Positions 10,053-20,009 of a stretch of DNA of 32,045 bases are shown here, piece after piece. Within the stretch, counting starts at the first letter, position 1; each line of letters opens with the position of its first letter. The stretch is from Chara braunii (lineage: Eukaryota > Streptophyta > Charophyceae > Charales > Characeae): contig BFEA01000002.1 of assembly GCA_003427395.1 (NCBI GenBank), forward strand, positions 5,261,999-5,294,043, written 5' to 3'. The notes under the pieces were generated by a model. It worked only from the letters and a program-made list of their open reading frames with translations, did not search any database and was not told the origin of the DNA. The position numbers were made by a program, and so were the translations under genes.

Positions 10053-11360
10053 CAAAGACAGACCTTGGAGAGTCCACTGACTAGAGAAGAAATATATGAG
10101 GCGCTACAAGGCATGGACGACGAGAAAACTCCGGGATTGTATGCCTTCCCCAAAGAATTCTGGATCACCTTCTGGGAAACACTGGGTGACGACATCATGG
10201 AATACGTGCAAGCAGTCCAACAAGAAGGAACCTTCGGCCCGCTGTTGAGCCAGGGAGTCACCACCCTTATATACAAGAAGGGAGATAAGGAGGATATAAG
10301 CAACTACAGACCTATCACACTCCTTCCTCTCCCATACAAGATGGTGGCAAAACCCCTTTACAACCGGCTCCTACCTCATAATGCGGCCCTCATCCATGTG
10401 GACCAAACCGGCTTCATGCCTAACCGGAACATACAAGACAATATATTATTGGTAAATGAAACGATCAAGTATGCCAGACAAAGGGGAGTAAAAGCGGTTG
10501 TCCTCTTCATCGACTTTGAGAAGGCCTACGATCATGTGGATTGGTGCTTTCTAGACATGTGCCTGAACAAAATGAATTTTGGCCCGGTGTTCAGACAGTG
10601 GGTCACATGCTTGCATGCAGGACCATCAACAAATGTAATGCTAGATCGTCACCTCTCACCGCCCTTCCCCCTGCAAAGGTCGGTGAGACAAGGGGACCTC
10701 ATTGCCCCACTGCTCTTCGTCCTTGTCATGGAGGCTCTGGCAACTCTCATCAGATCTAACCCGGCAATCGAACGGATTGACATACTAGAACTGCCACCCC
10801 ACTGCATCCCTGTCACATCCCTATTTGCAGATGACCTCACGATTCTCCTTAAGGCCACACCAGCGAGTCTGTCGGCACTGACATACACCATCCACCTGTT
10901 CTCAGTGACAATGGACATGTCTGTCAATTGGAGTACAAAAACAGAAGGGTGGTGGTTGCACCCAGGAGGGAGCCGTCTGCCCCCCCAGTCAACAGTTAGC
11001 TGGAAATCAAAAGAAAAGGCTATCCGAGGTCTAGGAGTTAAACTCACCGCCCTCAGCCCCCCCAAGGACCATGGACTCACATTGGTAGACTTGGCAATAC
11101 AAAGGATGGCAAAATGGAAAGGCATGCACACCTCGCTGGTTGGGCAGGCGTTGGCCATAACCAACACCGTTCTATCCACTATCTGGTACAAGGGGGTCTT
11201 CTGGCACTCTGGAGAAAAAAACATGACCAAATTAAGAGGGGTGTTGGCATCCTACTTGTGGAGAAATGACCACGAGTTGACCTCAACCATCAAAAGAGTT
11301 GCTTGGAAATATGTGGTGCAGCCATGTGCTAAAGGCGGGCTAGCTATCATAGACTCAAGG
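10053..11360 (+). other. Reverse transcriptase domain of LINE-1
   Basis: Canonical blocks in frame 3: DEKTPG near the start, TLIYKKGD and NYRPITLLP, a DQTGFMPNRNIQDNI block, VVLFIDFEKAYDHVDW with the first catalytic Asp, VRQGDLIAPLLF, and FADD at 10824-10835 with the catalytic Asp pair. The usual PG-DG-P sequence is altered to PGLYAFP, consistent with decay. No stop occurs between 10053 and 11360, so the core is far better preserved than ORF1. Typical non-LTR palm and fingers order. Confidence 0.92.
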
Positions 11361-12439
11361 GGACCAGTTCAAGGCACTGATCTTCAAGATCATAGTCAGA
11401 TTGCTTATGGCCAACGACGTGTCCTGGTCCGCCCTGGCATTGCTGCAACTGGCTGCGAGTAGACCAATTCACCCCCTAGCCTGGATTACTAACGCCTACT
11501 GGACTATCCCTAAGCCCGCCCAAAATAAGAGGTCTGCCCAGGGACTGCACACATCCACCCGGGACCGAGCCAGGGAAGATCTGACCAATGATCCTCTCTG
11601 GGTCGAGCTCTTGTACCTCTGGCGACAGATTGGCCCCAAGAAGAACCTCACCCCGTCAAGATGGCATGAGGTATGAAGATGATCAATCTTCGGCAACCCA
11701 GAGGTGGTGGATACAAGGGGGAATCCCTGGTTCGCGAGCTCACTGGTTGGCATGGACGCATAAAGGCATCTATACGGTGGGAGATCTCATGGGACACGGT
11801 ACAGGGAAGATGGAAGACAATGAGCCTCCTTAGACCACAACTTAAACACGCCAAGAAATTACAAGAAAAACTATTTGAATTGCATGAGGCAGTCCCTCTG
11901 TCATGGGTCATAGCATTGAAAAGAGGCCCGGAGATTAGGGTAGAGGACTAGGTAATCCCGCACTCTTCTCTACCAATCCCCATGGTCATGTTCCTAGTGC
12001 AAAGCACATACGGAACACAGGCGACCCTGCAAGCATATGAACTGACATTACCTGGGGCCAAATTCGCCAAACTTACCAGGAATGAGGATCTGGACAGACA
12101 ATGTGGGTGGACTGAGTTGCTAAGGATCAGAGTGGTAGGGGATAAAGAAAAAGGCCATTGGGCATATCAACCTACAATACCCATTTGCTCCCTCCCATTC
12201 GACCCGGCGGAATGGCAATGGGAGGGCAAGAAACCACTACCGATCTAGCAATACACAGTCACGGATGGTTACAGATCGACCATGCACGAGCACCGGTCAA
12301 CGAACGCCTTAGGAATAGCTGGATTAGAGAATCGCCCTTTGCGGATCATCAAATCCCGACCACTGAGTGGACCAAAATCGCCAAAATTATGCCAAAATCG
12401 CTCCGAGCACTGCAACGGCAGATATGGCATCGCTGCCTG

Positions 12440-12640
12440 CCAACGCCGGACTGGCTAGTCTCCAGGGCACGATTAGAGCAGAAAGGACTCCTCTCTCCAA
12501 TCTGTGCCTACTATGGGAGGTCATCCCCCCCTAGTCGGGCAGACCTGGAACACTGCCTTCTGGAGTGCCCCATGGCACAACAAATATGGAGATGGTGGGA
12601 TGCAGCCTGGAGGTCACTAACCGGAAAAAACCTGCCATGG
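12440..12640 (+). other. C-terminal zinc-binding region of LINE-1 ORF2
   Basis: Frame 2 reads an ICAYYGR segment, then LEHCLLECP and IWRWW. This matches the CxxC...HxxxxC pattern of the reverse-transcriptase zinc-binding domain of plant L1 elements. The second Cys of the first pair is replaced by Tyr (TAT at 12512-12514), so metal binding would be impaired. This domain supports a plant-type L1 assignment. Confidence 0.65.
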
Positions 12641-12953
12641 CAGCCCAATGCACTTCTGTTTGGATCTCGGCCACTTATGACTTCAGTCTGGACCGCATTC
12701 GAATATAAACTCTATCACACCACACGACTACTTGTCCTAATGACCATATGGAGAGCAAGATGTGCCTTCAAGCGCCGTGAACATACATTCGGTATCCCCG
12801 AAGCTAAAACAGAAATCACGCAAACCATACAGGCCAATATCATAAAAGCATGGAAGGCACTTAGAGAATCAGTGACCACAATCACAGATCCACATCAAAG
12901 GGACGACGAGGTGAAGACATTTAAGGACACATGGCTTGACCCACAGAGAAGGA

Positions 12954-13045
12954 TTTTTTTTTTTTTTTTTTTTTTTTTTAATTGCTCCAATATATTCGTG
13001 GGGAGCAGCACATGCTGGGAACCGGGCCCAGCATCCCTTATAATG
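12954..13045 (-). mobile_element. retroposon 3' end: hairpin module plus poly-A (minus strand)
   Basis: A run of 26 T (12954-12979) is followed by a reverse-complement module (12983-13045). Its minus-strand sequence is nearly identical to the copy at 29536-29590 and has the GCTGGG/CCCAGC stem. The tail meets the last readable codons of LINE-1 ORF2 directly. Confidence 0.8.
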
Positions 13046-13165
13046 GAAATACATTCATGATTGATGATCATTGATGATCATTGAGGATAATTTGGGATGA
13101 TTGAGGATCATTTATGATGATTCAAGATGATAGAGTGGATGATTTTGATCATGAAATAGAGATAG
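13046..13165. repeat. GAT-rich imperfect short repeats
   Basis: Degenerate iterations of GATGATTGA and GATCATTGA. No gene signal. Confidence 0.7.
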
Positions 13166-13274
13166 ATGATGACTAATCAGAATGATTGTCTACCCAGCAC
13201 TCAACTACTATCCTATCCCTAAATTCATGTATCCATTCCAACCAACCAATCACAACTGAGCCTGTGTTGTGCAC

Positions 13275-13500
13275 CAATCAGGCCTCTTCCTGGTCTCACA
13301 CCCCATTCTGGCTCGGTTACAGGGCAGCGCTACCTACCCCAGATCCGACCATCGTCGGTCAGATTGTAGCCATTAGTCAAGTTAGCAGATCACCTTCCTC
13401 CCTCGGCAATCCCAGACCTCTATACAAGGCCTCAAGCTCCTACTACAACAGGTTACAGGGCACCGCCCCAGCATCGGCCAGCGTCGTTCTAGCGCCAACT
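13275..13500 (-). repeat. composite-repeat core unit, diverged reversed copy
   Basis: It shows the ordered landmarks of a reversed core unit: TGGTCTCACACCCC, GGTTACAGGGCAGCG, a CAAGGCCTCAAGCTCC segment, GGTTACAGGGCACC and CCAGCGTCGTTCT. It belongs to the reversed element whose module lies at 12983-13045. Confidence 0.65.
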
Positions 13501-14148
13501 CAACCTGGTCGTTACACAAAAAGGGTCAATTAGGAAATTAGCTCAGCTAGAATGTCAACTAGAAATCTGGTCTGATAATATCAGAATCCGGATAAAAAAC
13601 CTTTCTGATGATAAAATTTGACGAGTACCCTGAGATGATCACTAAATTGGTGGATAATGATGAGGATGCTGATGACTATTCCTCTCCACCCCTCCCCCTC
13701 CTCCATGTGCTCTCCTCCTCTCCCCTCGTTTCATGTTCTCCTCTTTTCCTCTCACTGCCTCCGCTGATATGAACCCCACTATCAGTATGAAGTTTCTATC
13801 AGCCCCAACGAGAGAGATATCCTCCCCATTCCCTTCTGCCTTGAAGTAACCAGTTCCCCCAAAAGGTGTACCTCAAATCTGACACTCTGACCTAGTTTGC
13901 CTCCGCAAGGATATAATGTGCCCCCATACATATCTCCCAGCCCCAACCCAGGTCAGCTCCCATCATCTGCGTCTACTCCCTAGAGGGCAATCACCTCCCA
14001 CCTTGTGTTACCCCTGCGGAGTAGCGCTCCCTTCCTAACCAACCTACCTACCAACTAGATCATAACCAATCTGGGTGAAGAGAATATAACCACCAACACA
14101 GAGATATCTACTGATTGATGAAAAATAAGAATAAAGAAACTTCGATGT

Positions 14149-14183
<35 letters not shown>

Positions 14184-14650
14184 ATGATGAAATAAAATTG
14201 GCGAGAAATAAATAAGGAACGTTTAAACTTGCGATACCCTAATGGCACCGGTGTGGAAGATTGACGCCACTATTGTTGTAATAATAAATGAAGATGACAG
14301 TGATTAGTACGAAGATAATGGCCAGTGAAGATGATGACCCATTGACCCGTAATGAAGAATTGTGAATTGATACACTTTAGTATGAACGACTTCGGATGAT
14401 GATTCCCCGCAGAGATGACAATGATGATAATCTTGATGCTCTTGATGGATAATCACAATAAAAAAAACAAAAATGAGCAGCTCCCTTGATGATGACCCCT
14501 TGATGATCTTCCTCCTGAGAATGCGGGCCAGCGCTGTGATGACGTAGACAAGCGAAGTCCAATGCACTTCGGTCTCCATGGGGCGAACTCCACTTTCTTC
14601 CCCCGACATTGGCGTTGCACCAAATCGCTTGAGCATTACAGCCTCCTAAA
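13501..14650. repeat. low-complexity, GAT-rich stretch without genes
   Basis: Scattered GATGAT motifs on both strands, C/T-rich runs near 13680-13760, and a clean (TGA)n block at 14149-14182. ORFs here are short and biased by the repeat. No gene, RNA or element is recognised. Confidence 0.6.
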
Positions 14651-14929
14651 GGGGCGTTAGCTGTGGAGTACTTCGTGTGGAAGTCACAAAGAGACTGTTC
14701 GAGCAGCCGCCACCGCCACTACTCTCCCCTCTCCACTATGACTTAGACCAGATGACTCGTCTGCTCGTGACGTGGCTTGGCCTAGTGCCTCTGGTTTTCG
14801 TGCGTGCATTAAGCGCTCACTCTGACCACTTCACCACTTCTGCCGTATACCACTCACGCAACTTTTGGGTGCTCATGCCACATCAGCGCTCGCATCTCCC
14901 ACAAGCAGCCAGCAACCTGCCGCATGCAA

Positions 14930-15112
14930 GCCACTAGCGCCTCGCCACATGTGAAAAGCCAGCACCCCGCTACTCGCTTGTGACCAGCACCTCGCCCCCT
15001 GTAGGAAGCCAGCGCCTCGTCACCTACTAGCAGCCAGCGCCTCGCCGTCCATCTGTGGCCAGCGCCTCTCCACTTCCACGCCGCCTTTGCCTCGCCACTT
15101 GCTTGCTGCCAT
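14930..15112. repeat. GC-rich minisatellite (AGCCAGCGCCTCGCC-like units)
   Basis: About seven degenerate units of roughly 22-30 bp share the core AGCCAGCGCCTCGCC. The long minus-strand ORF across it (14854 to the gap) shows the same periodicity in its residues, so it is a repeat translation and not a recognised protein. Confidence 0.7.
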
Positions 15113-15182
15113 AGCAGCATCGTAAGCGCACGCACCCATGCAGCGCTAGCAGCATCGTAAGCGCACGCGCTCATGCAAGCGG
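15113..15182. repeat. 35-bp tandem duplication
   Basis: AGCAGCATCGTAAGCGCACG starts at 15113 and again at 15148, giving two near-identical 35-bp units at the edge of the minisatellite. Confidence 0.85.
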
Positions 15183-15431
15183 ACATGGACACACAGTACA
15201 ACCTCAAATGGGGCCTCTGGCCACACCGGGATCGCCCATGGTCCCTTAGGCCAGTCAGAGACTTCACAATTCCCCCCAAGACCCCCCCGTTAGTGTTACT
15301 ACCCCGTGGTAAGGGGCGGGACACAGACATCGTCAACGCCGCCCTGCAACCTGATCCTACCTGCAACCAGGAGCACCGTCCTCCACCGCTGCCCTCACAA
15401 TCCCCACCCGACGTTCCCCCCTTCCGCCCCC

Positions 15432-15653
15432 NNNNNNNNNNNNNNNNNNNNNNNNNNNNNNNNNNNNNNNNNNNNNNNNNNNNNNNNNNNNNNNNNNNNN
15501 NNNNNNNNNNNNNNNNNNNNNNNNNNNNNNNNNNNNNNNNNNNNNNNNNNNNNNNNNNNNNNNNNNNNNNNNNNNNNNNNNNNNNNNNNNNNNNNNNNNN
15601 NNNNNNNNNNNNNNNNNNNNNNNNNNNNNNNNNNNNNNNNNNNNNNNNNNNNN
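15432..15653. other. assembly gap (222 N)
   Basis: A continuous run of N. ORFs spanning it have no meaning. Single ambiguous bases also occur at 8527, 19581, 19589 and 22317. Confidence 1.
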
Positions 15654-18120
15654 CCCCTGCTGTGACGCGCAACCTCACGCCCTACGCTGTCTTCCGTTCG
15701 GAGTGCTAAAAGTGCGGAAGGGAGGCCCCGGAAAACAACAAGATGGGGTGTGCCAAGGACTTTTTAGAAATTGAGTGTGAGGACACAGGCATAACTGAAA
15801 TCCCCCGTGTTGGTCTGATGAAGTGAGCGATTTGGCGGGCCTCGCCACGCGTGGAATTTGCAACGCGGGGAAGTTTTGAATTCAATCGAAAAAGTATTGT
15901 CGGACTTCCCACCGGGCCACGGCTCGTCGTTTGGAGTGGAAGGGAGCGGGCACGTGTTTAGTATCCCGTTTTCGCACTATCTCCCGACGCCGCACGTTAC
16001 ACAACTCTGAATCCGACGTGGACGGTCTCAATCGCGTGGCCCTTTCCTTGTGCTCGTCCTCGTTCCGCGTTCGGTAATGGAACCCCTTCGACTGGTAGTG
16101 ATCGCGACGTTGGCAATCACTACACAAACTGTTAGGCCAATGGGGTGCCACTGCCGACCACGGGATGACGATCAACTCGTTAACGGGTAGTAGCAATGAG
16201 TATGGCGGCAAATGCGTATCCACAATGACAAACCCAGCGCCTACGAACCCAGAACACCGGTTTTCAGGAGGGAAATACTATGAAATAGTACTACCCACCG
16301 ATCTTTGCGACGACTTCTCGTATGTCCCACTCACAAATTCGCGTCCGGTCCTCGTTATACGGGAAGGGGCGAAGAGGGGTTACGGGAGGCTGTCGCCTAG
16401 TCGGATTGAGCTTGTTAGTCCACATGGCAAACAATCAGGAATATCTCAACTGTTCATCACGTGCATGCAATCCCATCAATCGAATCGGGTAGGTCAGACA
16501 CGAAAAACAAAGGGGTCCGAGAAAGAGAAAGGAAAGTTCATGGGTGGCGAGACACGACCATTATTTTTGTACTTGGATCATGCATCGCATACTCGCGCTT
16601 TCCTTCAAAAAATCACAAATCAAAGCATTCTTGCATTTCCAAATCCCAACAACATTGCCCCGACTATCGACTCGCCCTAATCAAGATGGGTTTCGTACCC
16701 GTTCATTCTCGTCTTCTGCGCAGACATTCACTGTGGAAGGTGCGGAAATTTACAATCATGCAATCTTCCTAATAAGGTTGACGTCAAGGGGAAAATCCTT
16801 AGTGATTGATACACGCGCATCCGCCATTCACAAGACAAAATCGAATAGCTCAGGGGACTACCCAGGAAACTAATGGAAGAGTTCCAGAAGAAACCATTTG
16901 AATACAATCATCACACTCATTCCATCACTCGTCAATCCCTGGCTTATTACATAGAACCGTTCACAATCGAAGGAAGAGAGAGAGAAAAGGAAGGAGGAAT
17001 AAAGATCGGAAGAGGAATTACACAGAGATCGAAGAATGGAAGAAAGTCCGGCTTTACTGTCGCAAAGTCACACCAAGGAATAGAGTCGCAACCAAGAGGG
17101 CGTACTCGCCATAAAATTCCAACGCGGCCCCAGGCTAGTCATACACTCAACTCATATTACTTGTCCGCATTCCGACGCCGATGATCCCGGCCGTCGCGCA
17201 TCATCCTTCACCACCGCGATCGTCACCATGCCAACTTAGTCTCGACGTGGCTTGCCTGGATCCCACAGTCCGTCGTGGCAATCTAGCGCACCGCCAGCCA
17301 GTCTACAGTCGGTTCGTCAGGACTTTCCGACTTGCACCGTACACATCACCTAGCCACTACTTCTCGGAAGCTGGCCGATGAGTTGAGAGAGAGTTTTGCG
17401 GGGGCGCCGACCGAATTTATAGTTGCGAGAGGGGAGAGAGATGCGGAGGAGGGTAAATGGGGAGGCAGAGGTGGGAATAGGAGAGTTTGCAAGTAGCCGC
17501 TCATCGAAAGCCATGTTGAGCCTGCTAACTCGACCTCAACCAATCAGAATCGTCGTGCAGTACGAACTTACACGGCGCTTCTCCTTGGTTAGATGGGGAG
17601 GGAGGATCAACTGGGCTTTCGAGCGCGGATTTTTAGAGCGGGAAGAAGAGGAGCGTGAAGGATAGCACGAAACAGGTCCAAGATTCAGATGATCAAGAAG
17701 AAGAAAGGAAAAAACGCGCGTGCGGAGAAAGGGGAGGGAAAAGCAGTTACGGGGGGCGGGTGTGAGAAAGCGTACGCGCGCGAAGAAGGATAGTGAGAGG
17801 GACAGAAGGGAGGAAGGAGGAGGGAGCTTGCTCGCATGGCGCCGACTGGCAAAAGGAAAATGGGCACCAAAACAGTTGCAGTTTTTCCCAATCCTATGCT
17901 AATTCAAAATTGAAACCCGCGTGCAAAACAAGCGCGGGAAAGAAAAATCTTCCGTCGATCCATATTCGTACAAGAATTTCCCAGAGTCTTCAAGGTCGAG
18001 GCCGAGAACATTCGCGCGCAGAATGTCGCGTGGTATTCCGATAGTTCTGGGATTTCTAACCGCCGAGCCAAATTCCAAGCGCGCTCGCTAAGGCGCGCGA
18101 AATTTCCATGCATTTTCAAT
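15654..18120. other. CpG-dense region, no gene recognised
   Basis: Unlike the surrounding repeats this stretch has no poly-A tails, no module and many CpG dinucleotides, for example around 15920-16090 and 17900-18110. Short ORFs exist on both strands (plus 16165-16680, minus 15882-16223, plus 16873-17184) but none shows a domain, a convincing start or conserved-looking composition. It may hold exons or a promoter region of a spliced gene that I cannot resolve from sequence alone. Confidence 0.4.
17538..17550 (+). promoter_or_regulatory. possible CCAAT box
   Basis: AACCAATCAGAAT matches the NF-Y type CCAAT consensus and lies in the CpG-dense region. An AT-rich ATTTATAG lies about 125 bp upstream. 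No transcript start can be tied to either, so this is only a candidate. Confidence 0.15.
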
Positions 18121-18192
18121 CAGAAAAAAAAAGGAAAAGGAGCGGACAGATTCCCGCAAGGTAGCTTTAATCGGGCATAGACAGCAAGGGGA

Positions 18193-18211
18193 GGGGGGGG
18201 GGGGGGGGGGG
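18193..18211. repeat. poly-G tract
   Basis: Nineteen consecutive G, preceded by AGGGGA. It could form a G-quadruplex on the plus strand. Confidence 0.9.
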
Positions 18212-18276
18212 TCTCGGGGTCGAACTGTACACATCTGGATGCAAAGAAACACGGGGAAAAGAAAGGGGTCCGGAGG

Positions 18277-18546
18277 ATGGCGCAGGTCCGGAAACTAGTA
18301 CGTCACACTGCAATGCAATTGGAGCGAAGAGGGCCTCGCGGGGCATGCAGCGGGAGAGTGACAAGGACACAGACAAAAGGAAAGAGTAAGAGGCAGAGAG
18401 TCAGCAAAGGACTGAAGAGACAAAGGCGACACGACAAAAAAGACCAAGGGGCCCCCAACGGATCCACCGGTGCTGATCTCCACGGAGGACGCGAAGGGGG
18501 AAGCCCCCGCCCAAAAAAAGTCAAAGCTGACACTGCAAAACATTGA
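18277..18546 (+). CDS. hypothetical highly basic small protein (doubtful)
   Basis: An ATG-led ORF of 89 codons rich in Lys, Arg, Gly and Gln, with patches such as KGKSKRQR and KRQRRHDKK that resemble nuclear-localisation or nucleic-acid-binding tails. No domain is recognised. A different frame over the same DNA (about 18450-18580) also reads plausibly, KKSKLTLQNIDHM, so the frame is uncertain. It may be a fragment of another retroelement's ORF1 or chance coding in purine-rich DNA. Confidence 0.2.
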   Translation: MAQVRKLVRHTAMQLERRGPRGACSGRVTRTQTKGKSKRQRVSKGLKRQRRHDKKDQGAPNGSTGADLHGGREGGSPRPKKVKADTAKH

Positions 18547-18702
18547 CCATATGTTAAGTATGATATGCATGGGATAGGCCAGGGTATAGGGTAAAGGGAT
18601 TTAGAAGTCAGACAATGAAACAACTATTAGGGGGGCTGCTGAATAGGGCTGGGTTAACAGATAATGGGCGCTCCAAGAAGGGATGGGTGTTACTAGCAGC
18701 TC

Positions 18703-18832
18703 CATGGGACGATGGAGTCCCGGTCCAGCAAGACAAATAACCACAGCCCCAGGAAACAATGACCAACAATTGATGAACTACAAGATGTATCAATGGGACG
18801 CTGGACCAGAGCTCCGGTGTTGCAATGGAGTG
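18703..18832 (+). repeat. two degenerate hairpin-module remnants
   Basis: CATGGGACGATGGAGTCCCG at 18703 and ATGGGACGCTGGACC at 18793 keep the module's 5' end but diverge afterwards. Neither has poly-A. Confidence 0.45.
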
Positions 18833-18946
18833 GTTGTGGGTTTGACTTTGTCGGCCTACAACTTCCCCTGAGCACAATTGGTTGGTGTAAGTTGCACCCC
18901 ACGTACTTGTCCCGAGCCTGGCATAGGCCCTTACAGACTAACAACC

Positions 18947-19017
18947 TCAATAGCTCAGTGGGTAGAGCTCTGATATACTAACTTGGAGGTCCCGAGTTCA
19001 ACTCCGACTATGTTCAT
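18947..19017 (+). ncRNA. tRNA-like sequence (tRNA pseudogene or SINE head)
   Basis: TAGCTCAGTGGGTAGAGC is a perfect Pol III A box and D arm (GCTC/GAGC). AGTTCAACTCC about 25 nt later fits the B-box consensus. The acceptor ends do not pair, and the T stem is imperfect (CCGAG against CTCCG), so a working tRNA is unlikely. A tRNA-derived SINE promoter or tRNA pseudogene is more plausible. Confidence 0.5.
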
Positions 19018-19800
19018 TCATCATATCAGCTAGGGAGATCCTCTAGATGGGTTCGGGTCAGACGCGTGCCTTTCCTGCGGGAAAGTTGATGTGGGATGGA
19101 TGCTACTCTCTTGGGCAGGTGAGTAGTAAGGGGTTGGTTGGGTGCATGGTGATACTGGGGCAGTCCTATGGTGGGAGGGTTGCCTTGTAGAGAAACCAAT
19201 GTTGAATCAAGAGGTGTGTCCTACTCTTGATGTCTGTAGACCCATTTTGAGGGGGTGGGTTATCAGAGGTAGGTTGGGGGTAGTTGTTAGACGACGGTCG
19301 AGGTCTCCACCATTACCACTGGTTGATTCTCCCTAGCAAACAGACATAAGCAAGGCTCATTAGTAGCATAAAGCAACCAAACACATCCACACAGACTATG
19401 ATATCACATTAGCTCACATAACAACCAGCATACTCAACAACTAACAGTAGCCATGTATGATCCGAGCTGTGCTAGGTTAGTGCTTAGAGGGGCTCATAGG
19501 TTAAGACCTTGGTTAGTTGACCATTAGACACTGCCTATGAGTGCCCTCACTACTCACAGGACTAGCTGAGAACTATGTGCNTAGCTCCNGAGGTTCCCGT
19601 ATAACGAGGCTTGTACGCTAGTGCCTCAACTGGGGCTGAATGGGGGAGCTCATTCAGCGTCGGTGCCCGCGTCCGCTGTCTGGTCAGGTTGCTCCAGTAG
19701 AGAGTGATGTTCCTTGCATGAGGTAAGATAGAAATGGAGTGGGGGTGCGCCAGGAGATATATATCGAGAGGAGTGGTGGGATGGGAGTCTCGTGAGTATT
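19018..19800. other. stretch without recognised genes
   Basis: Possible body of a SINE-like element downstream of the tRNA-like head, ending near the A-run at 19802. Short ORFs lack domains. Two ambiguous bases lie at 19581 and 19589. Confidence 0.35.
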
Positions 19801-19801
19801 T

Positions 19802-19876
19802 AAAAAAAAAAAAAAAAAAACATGGGACGCTGGACCCGGTTTCCAGCAGGTGCTGCTCCCCACCAATAGATGGAGC
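19802..19876 (+). repeat. poly-A followed by hairpin module
   Basis: Nineteen A (19802-19820) come before, not after, the module (19821-19876). The module matches the GCTGGA/TCCAGC form perfectly. The reversed order suggests insertion of one tailed element against another. Confidence 0.75.
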
Positions 19877-19888
19877 TGCCCTATCGAC

Positions 19889-19950
19889 AAGCCCTCAATC
19901 CCGGCAGTTCTCGTACCACCACTGGGATAGAGGGCTTGCACAAGGGCTTA
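19889..19950 (-). repeat. short hairpin repeat, copy 3, with complete foldback arms
   Basis: AAGCCCTCAATCCC (19889-19902) faces GGGATAGAGGGCTT (19924-19937): 14-bp arms with one mismatch around a 21-nt loop. The minus strand matches the repeats at 5375 and 5532. A further half copy (GGAGAACCGCCAG, then TTGAGGGCT) lies at about 19980-20003. Confidence 0.7.
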
Positions 19951-20009
19951 ATTCAAAAAAAAATAAAAAAAAATAAAAAGGAGAACCGCCAGAATTGAGG
20001 GCTCAGCCA

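Larger units (their letters stand above)
8646..12951 (+). pseudogene. LINE-1 ORF2 (endonuclease and reverse transcriptase), broken
   Basis: Frame 3 is continuous from 8646 to about 11360 apart from TGA 8934, TGA 9294 (in place of the Arg of the SRIDL endonuclease motif) and TAG 10050. An extra G in the GGGG run near 11358 shifts reading to frame 1 (to about 11670). Two TGA codons (11674, 11680) and another shift lead to frame 3 (about 11800-12290, with TAG 11949 and TAG 12246). A last shift near 12290 gives frame 2 to the poly-T. The protein would nick target DNA and reverse-transcribe element RNA from that primer. Endonuclease, reverse transcriptase and zinc-binding parts are listed separately. 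The length of about 1,430 codons fits an L1-type ORF2. Confidence 0.85.
5590..12953 (+). mobile_element. LINE-1: L1-like non-LTR retrotransposon, near full length, inactive
   Basis: The order is ORF1 (from about 5593, 5' end missing or unrecognised), APE endonuclease (8646-9400), spacer, reverse transcriptase (about 10060-11360), and C-terminal region with zinc-binding motif (to about 12951). It carries in-frame stops and at least four frameshifts, so it cannot encode working proteins as it stands. In its sense direction it ends without poly-A; instead a 26-T run and a reversed hairpin module follow. The endonuclease and spacer align well with LINE-2 at 25979-27120. The first readable ORF1 codons follow a TAG at 5590-5592, and no CCHC knuckle is visible, so the 5' part of ORF1 is probably lost. 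Confidence 0.85.

Noticed and set aside
5590-12953. LTR retrotransposon or retrovirus-like element
   Set aside because: No long terminal repeats, protease, integrase or RNase H-integrase order. APE endonuclease before a non-LTR type reverse transcriptase defines a LINE.
14854-15709. Long ORFs on both strands across 14854-15709
   Set aside because: They read through 222 N and, on the minus strand, through a minisatellite. Their length has no meaning.
16165-16680. 171-codon plus-strand ORF in the CpG-dense region
   Set aside because: No domain, unremarkable composition, and overlapping ORFs of similar length in other frames. I tried to join a short hydrophobic ORF near 16078 to it through a GT-AG intron, but the downstream frame stops at once.
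18947-19017. Functional tRNA gene
   Set aside because: The acceptor stem does not pair and the T stem is imperfect. Only the promoter boxes are convincing.
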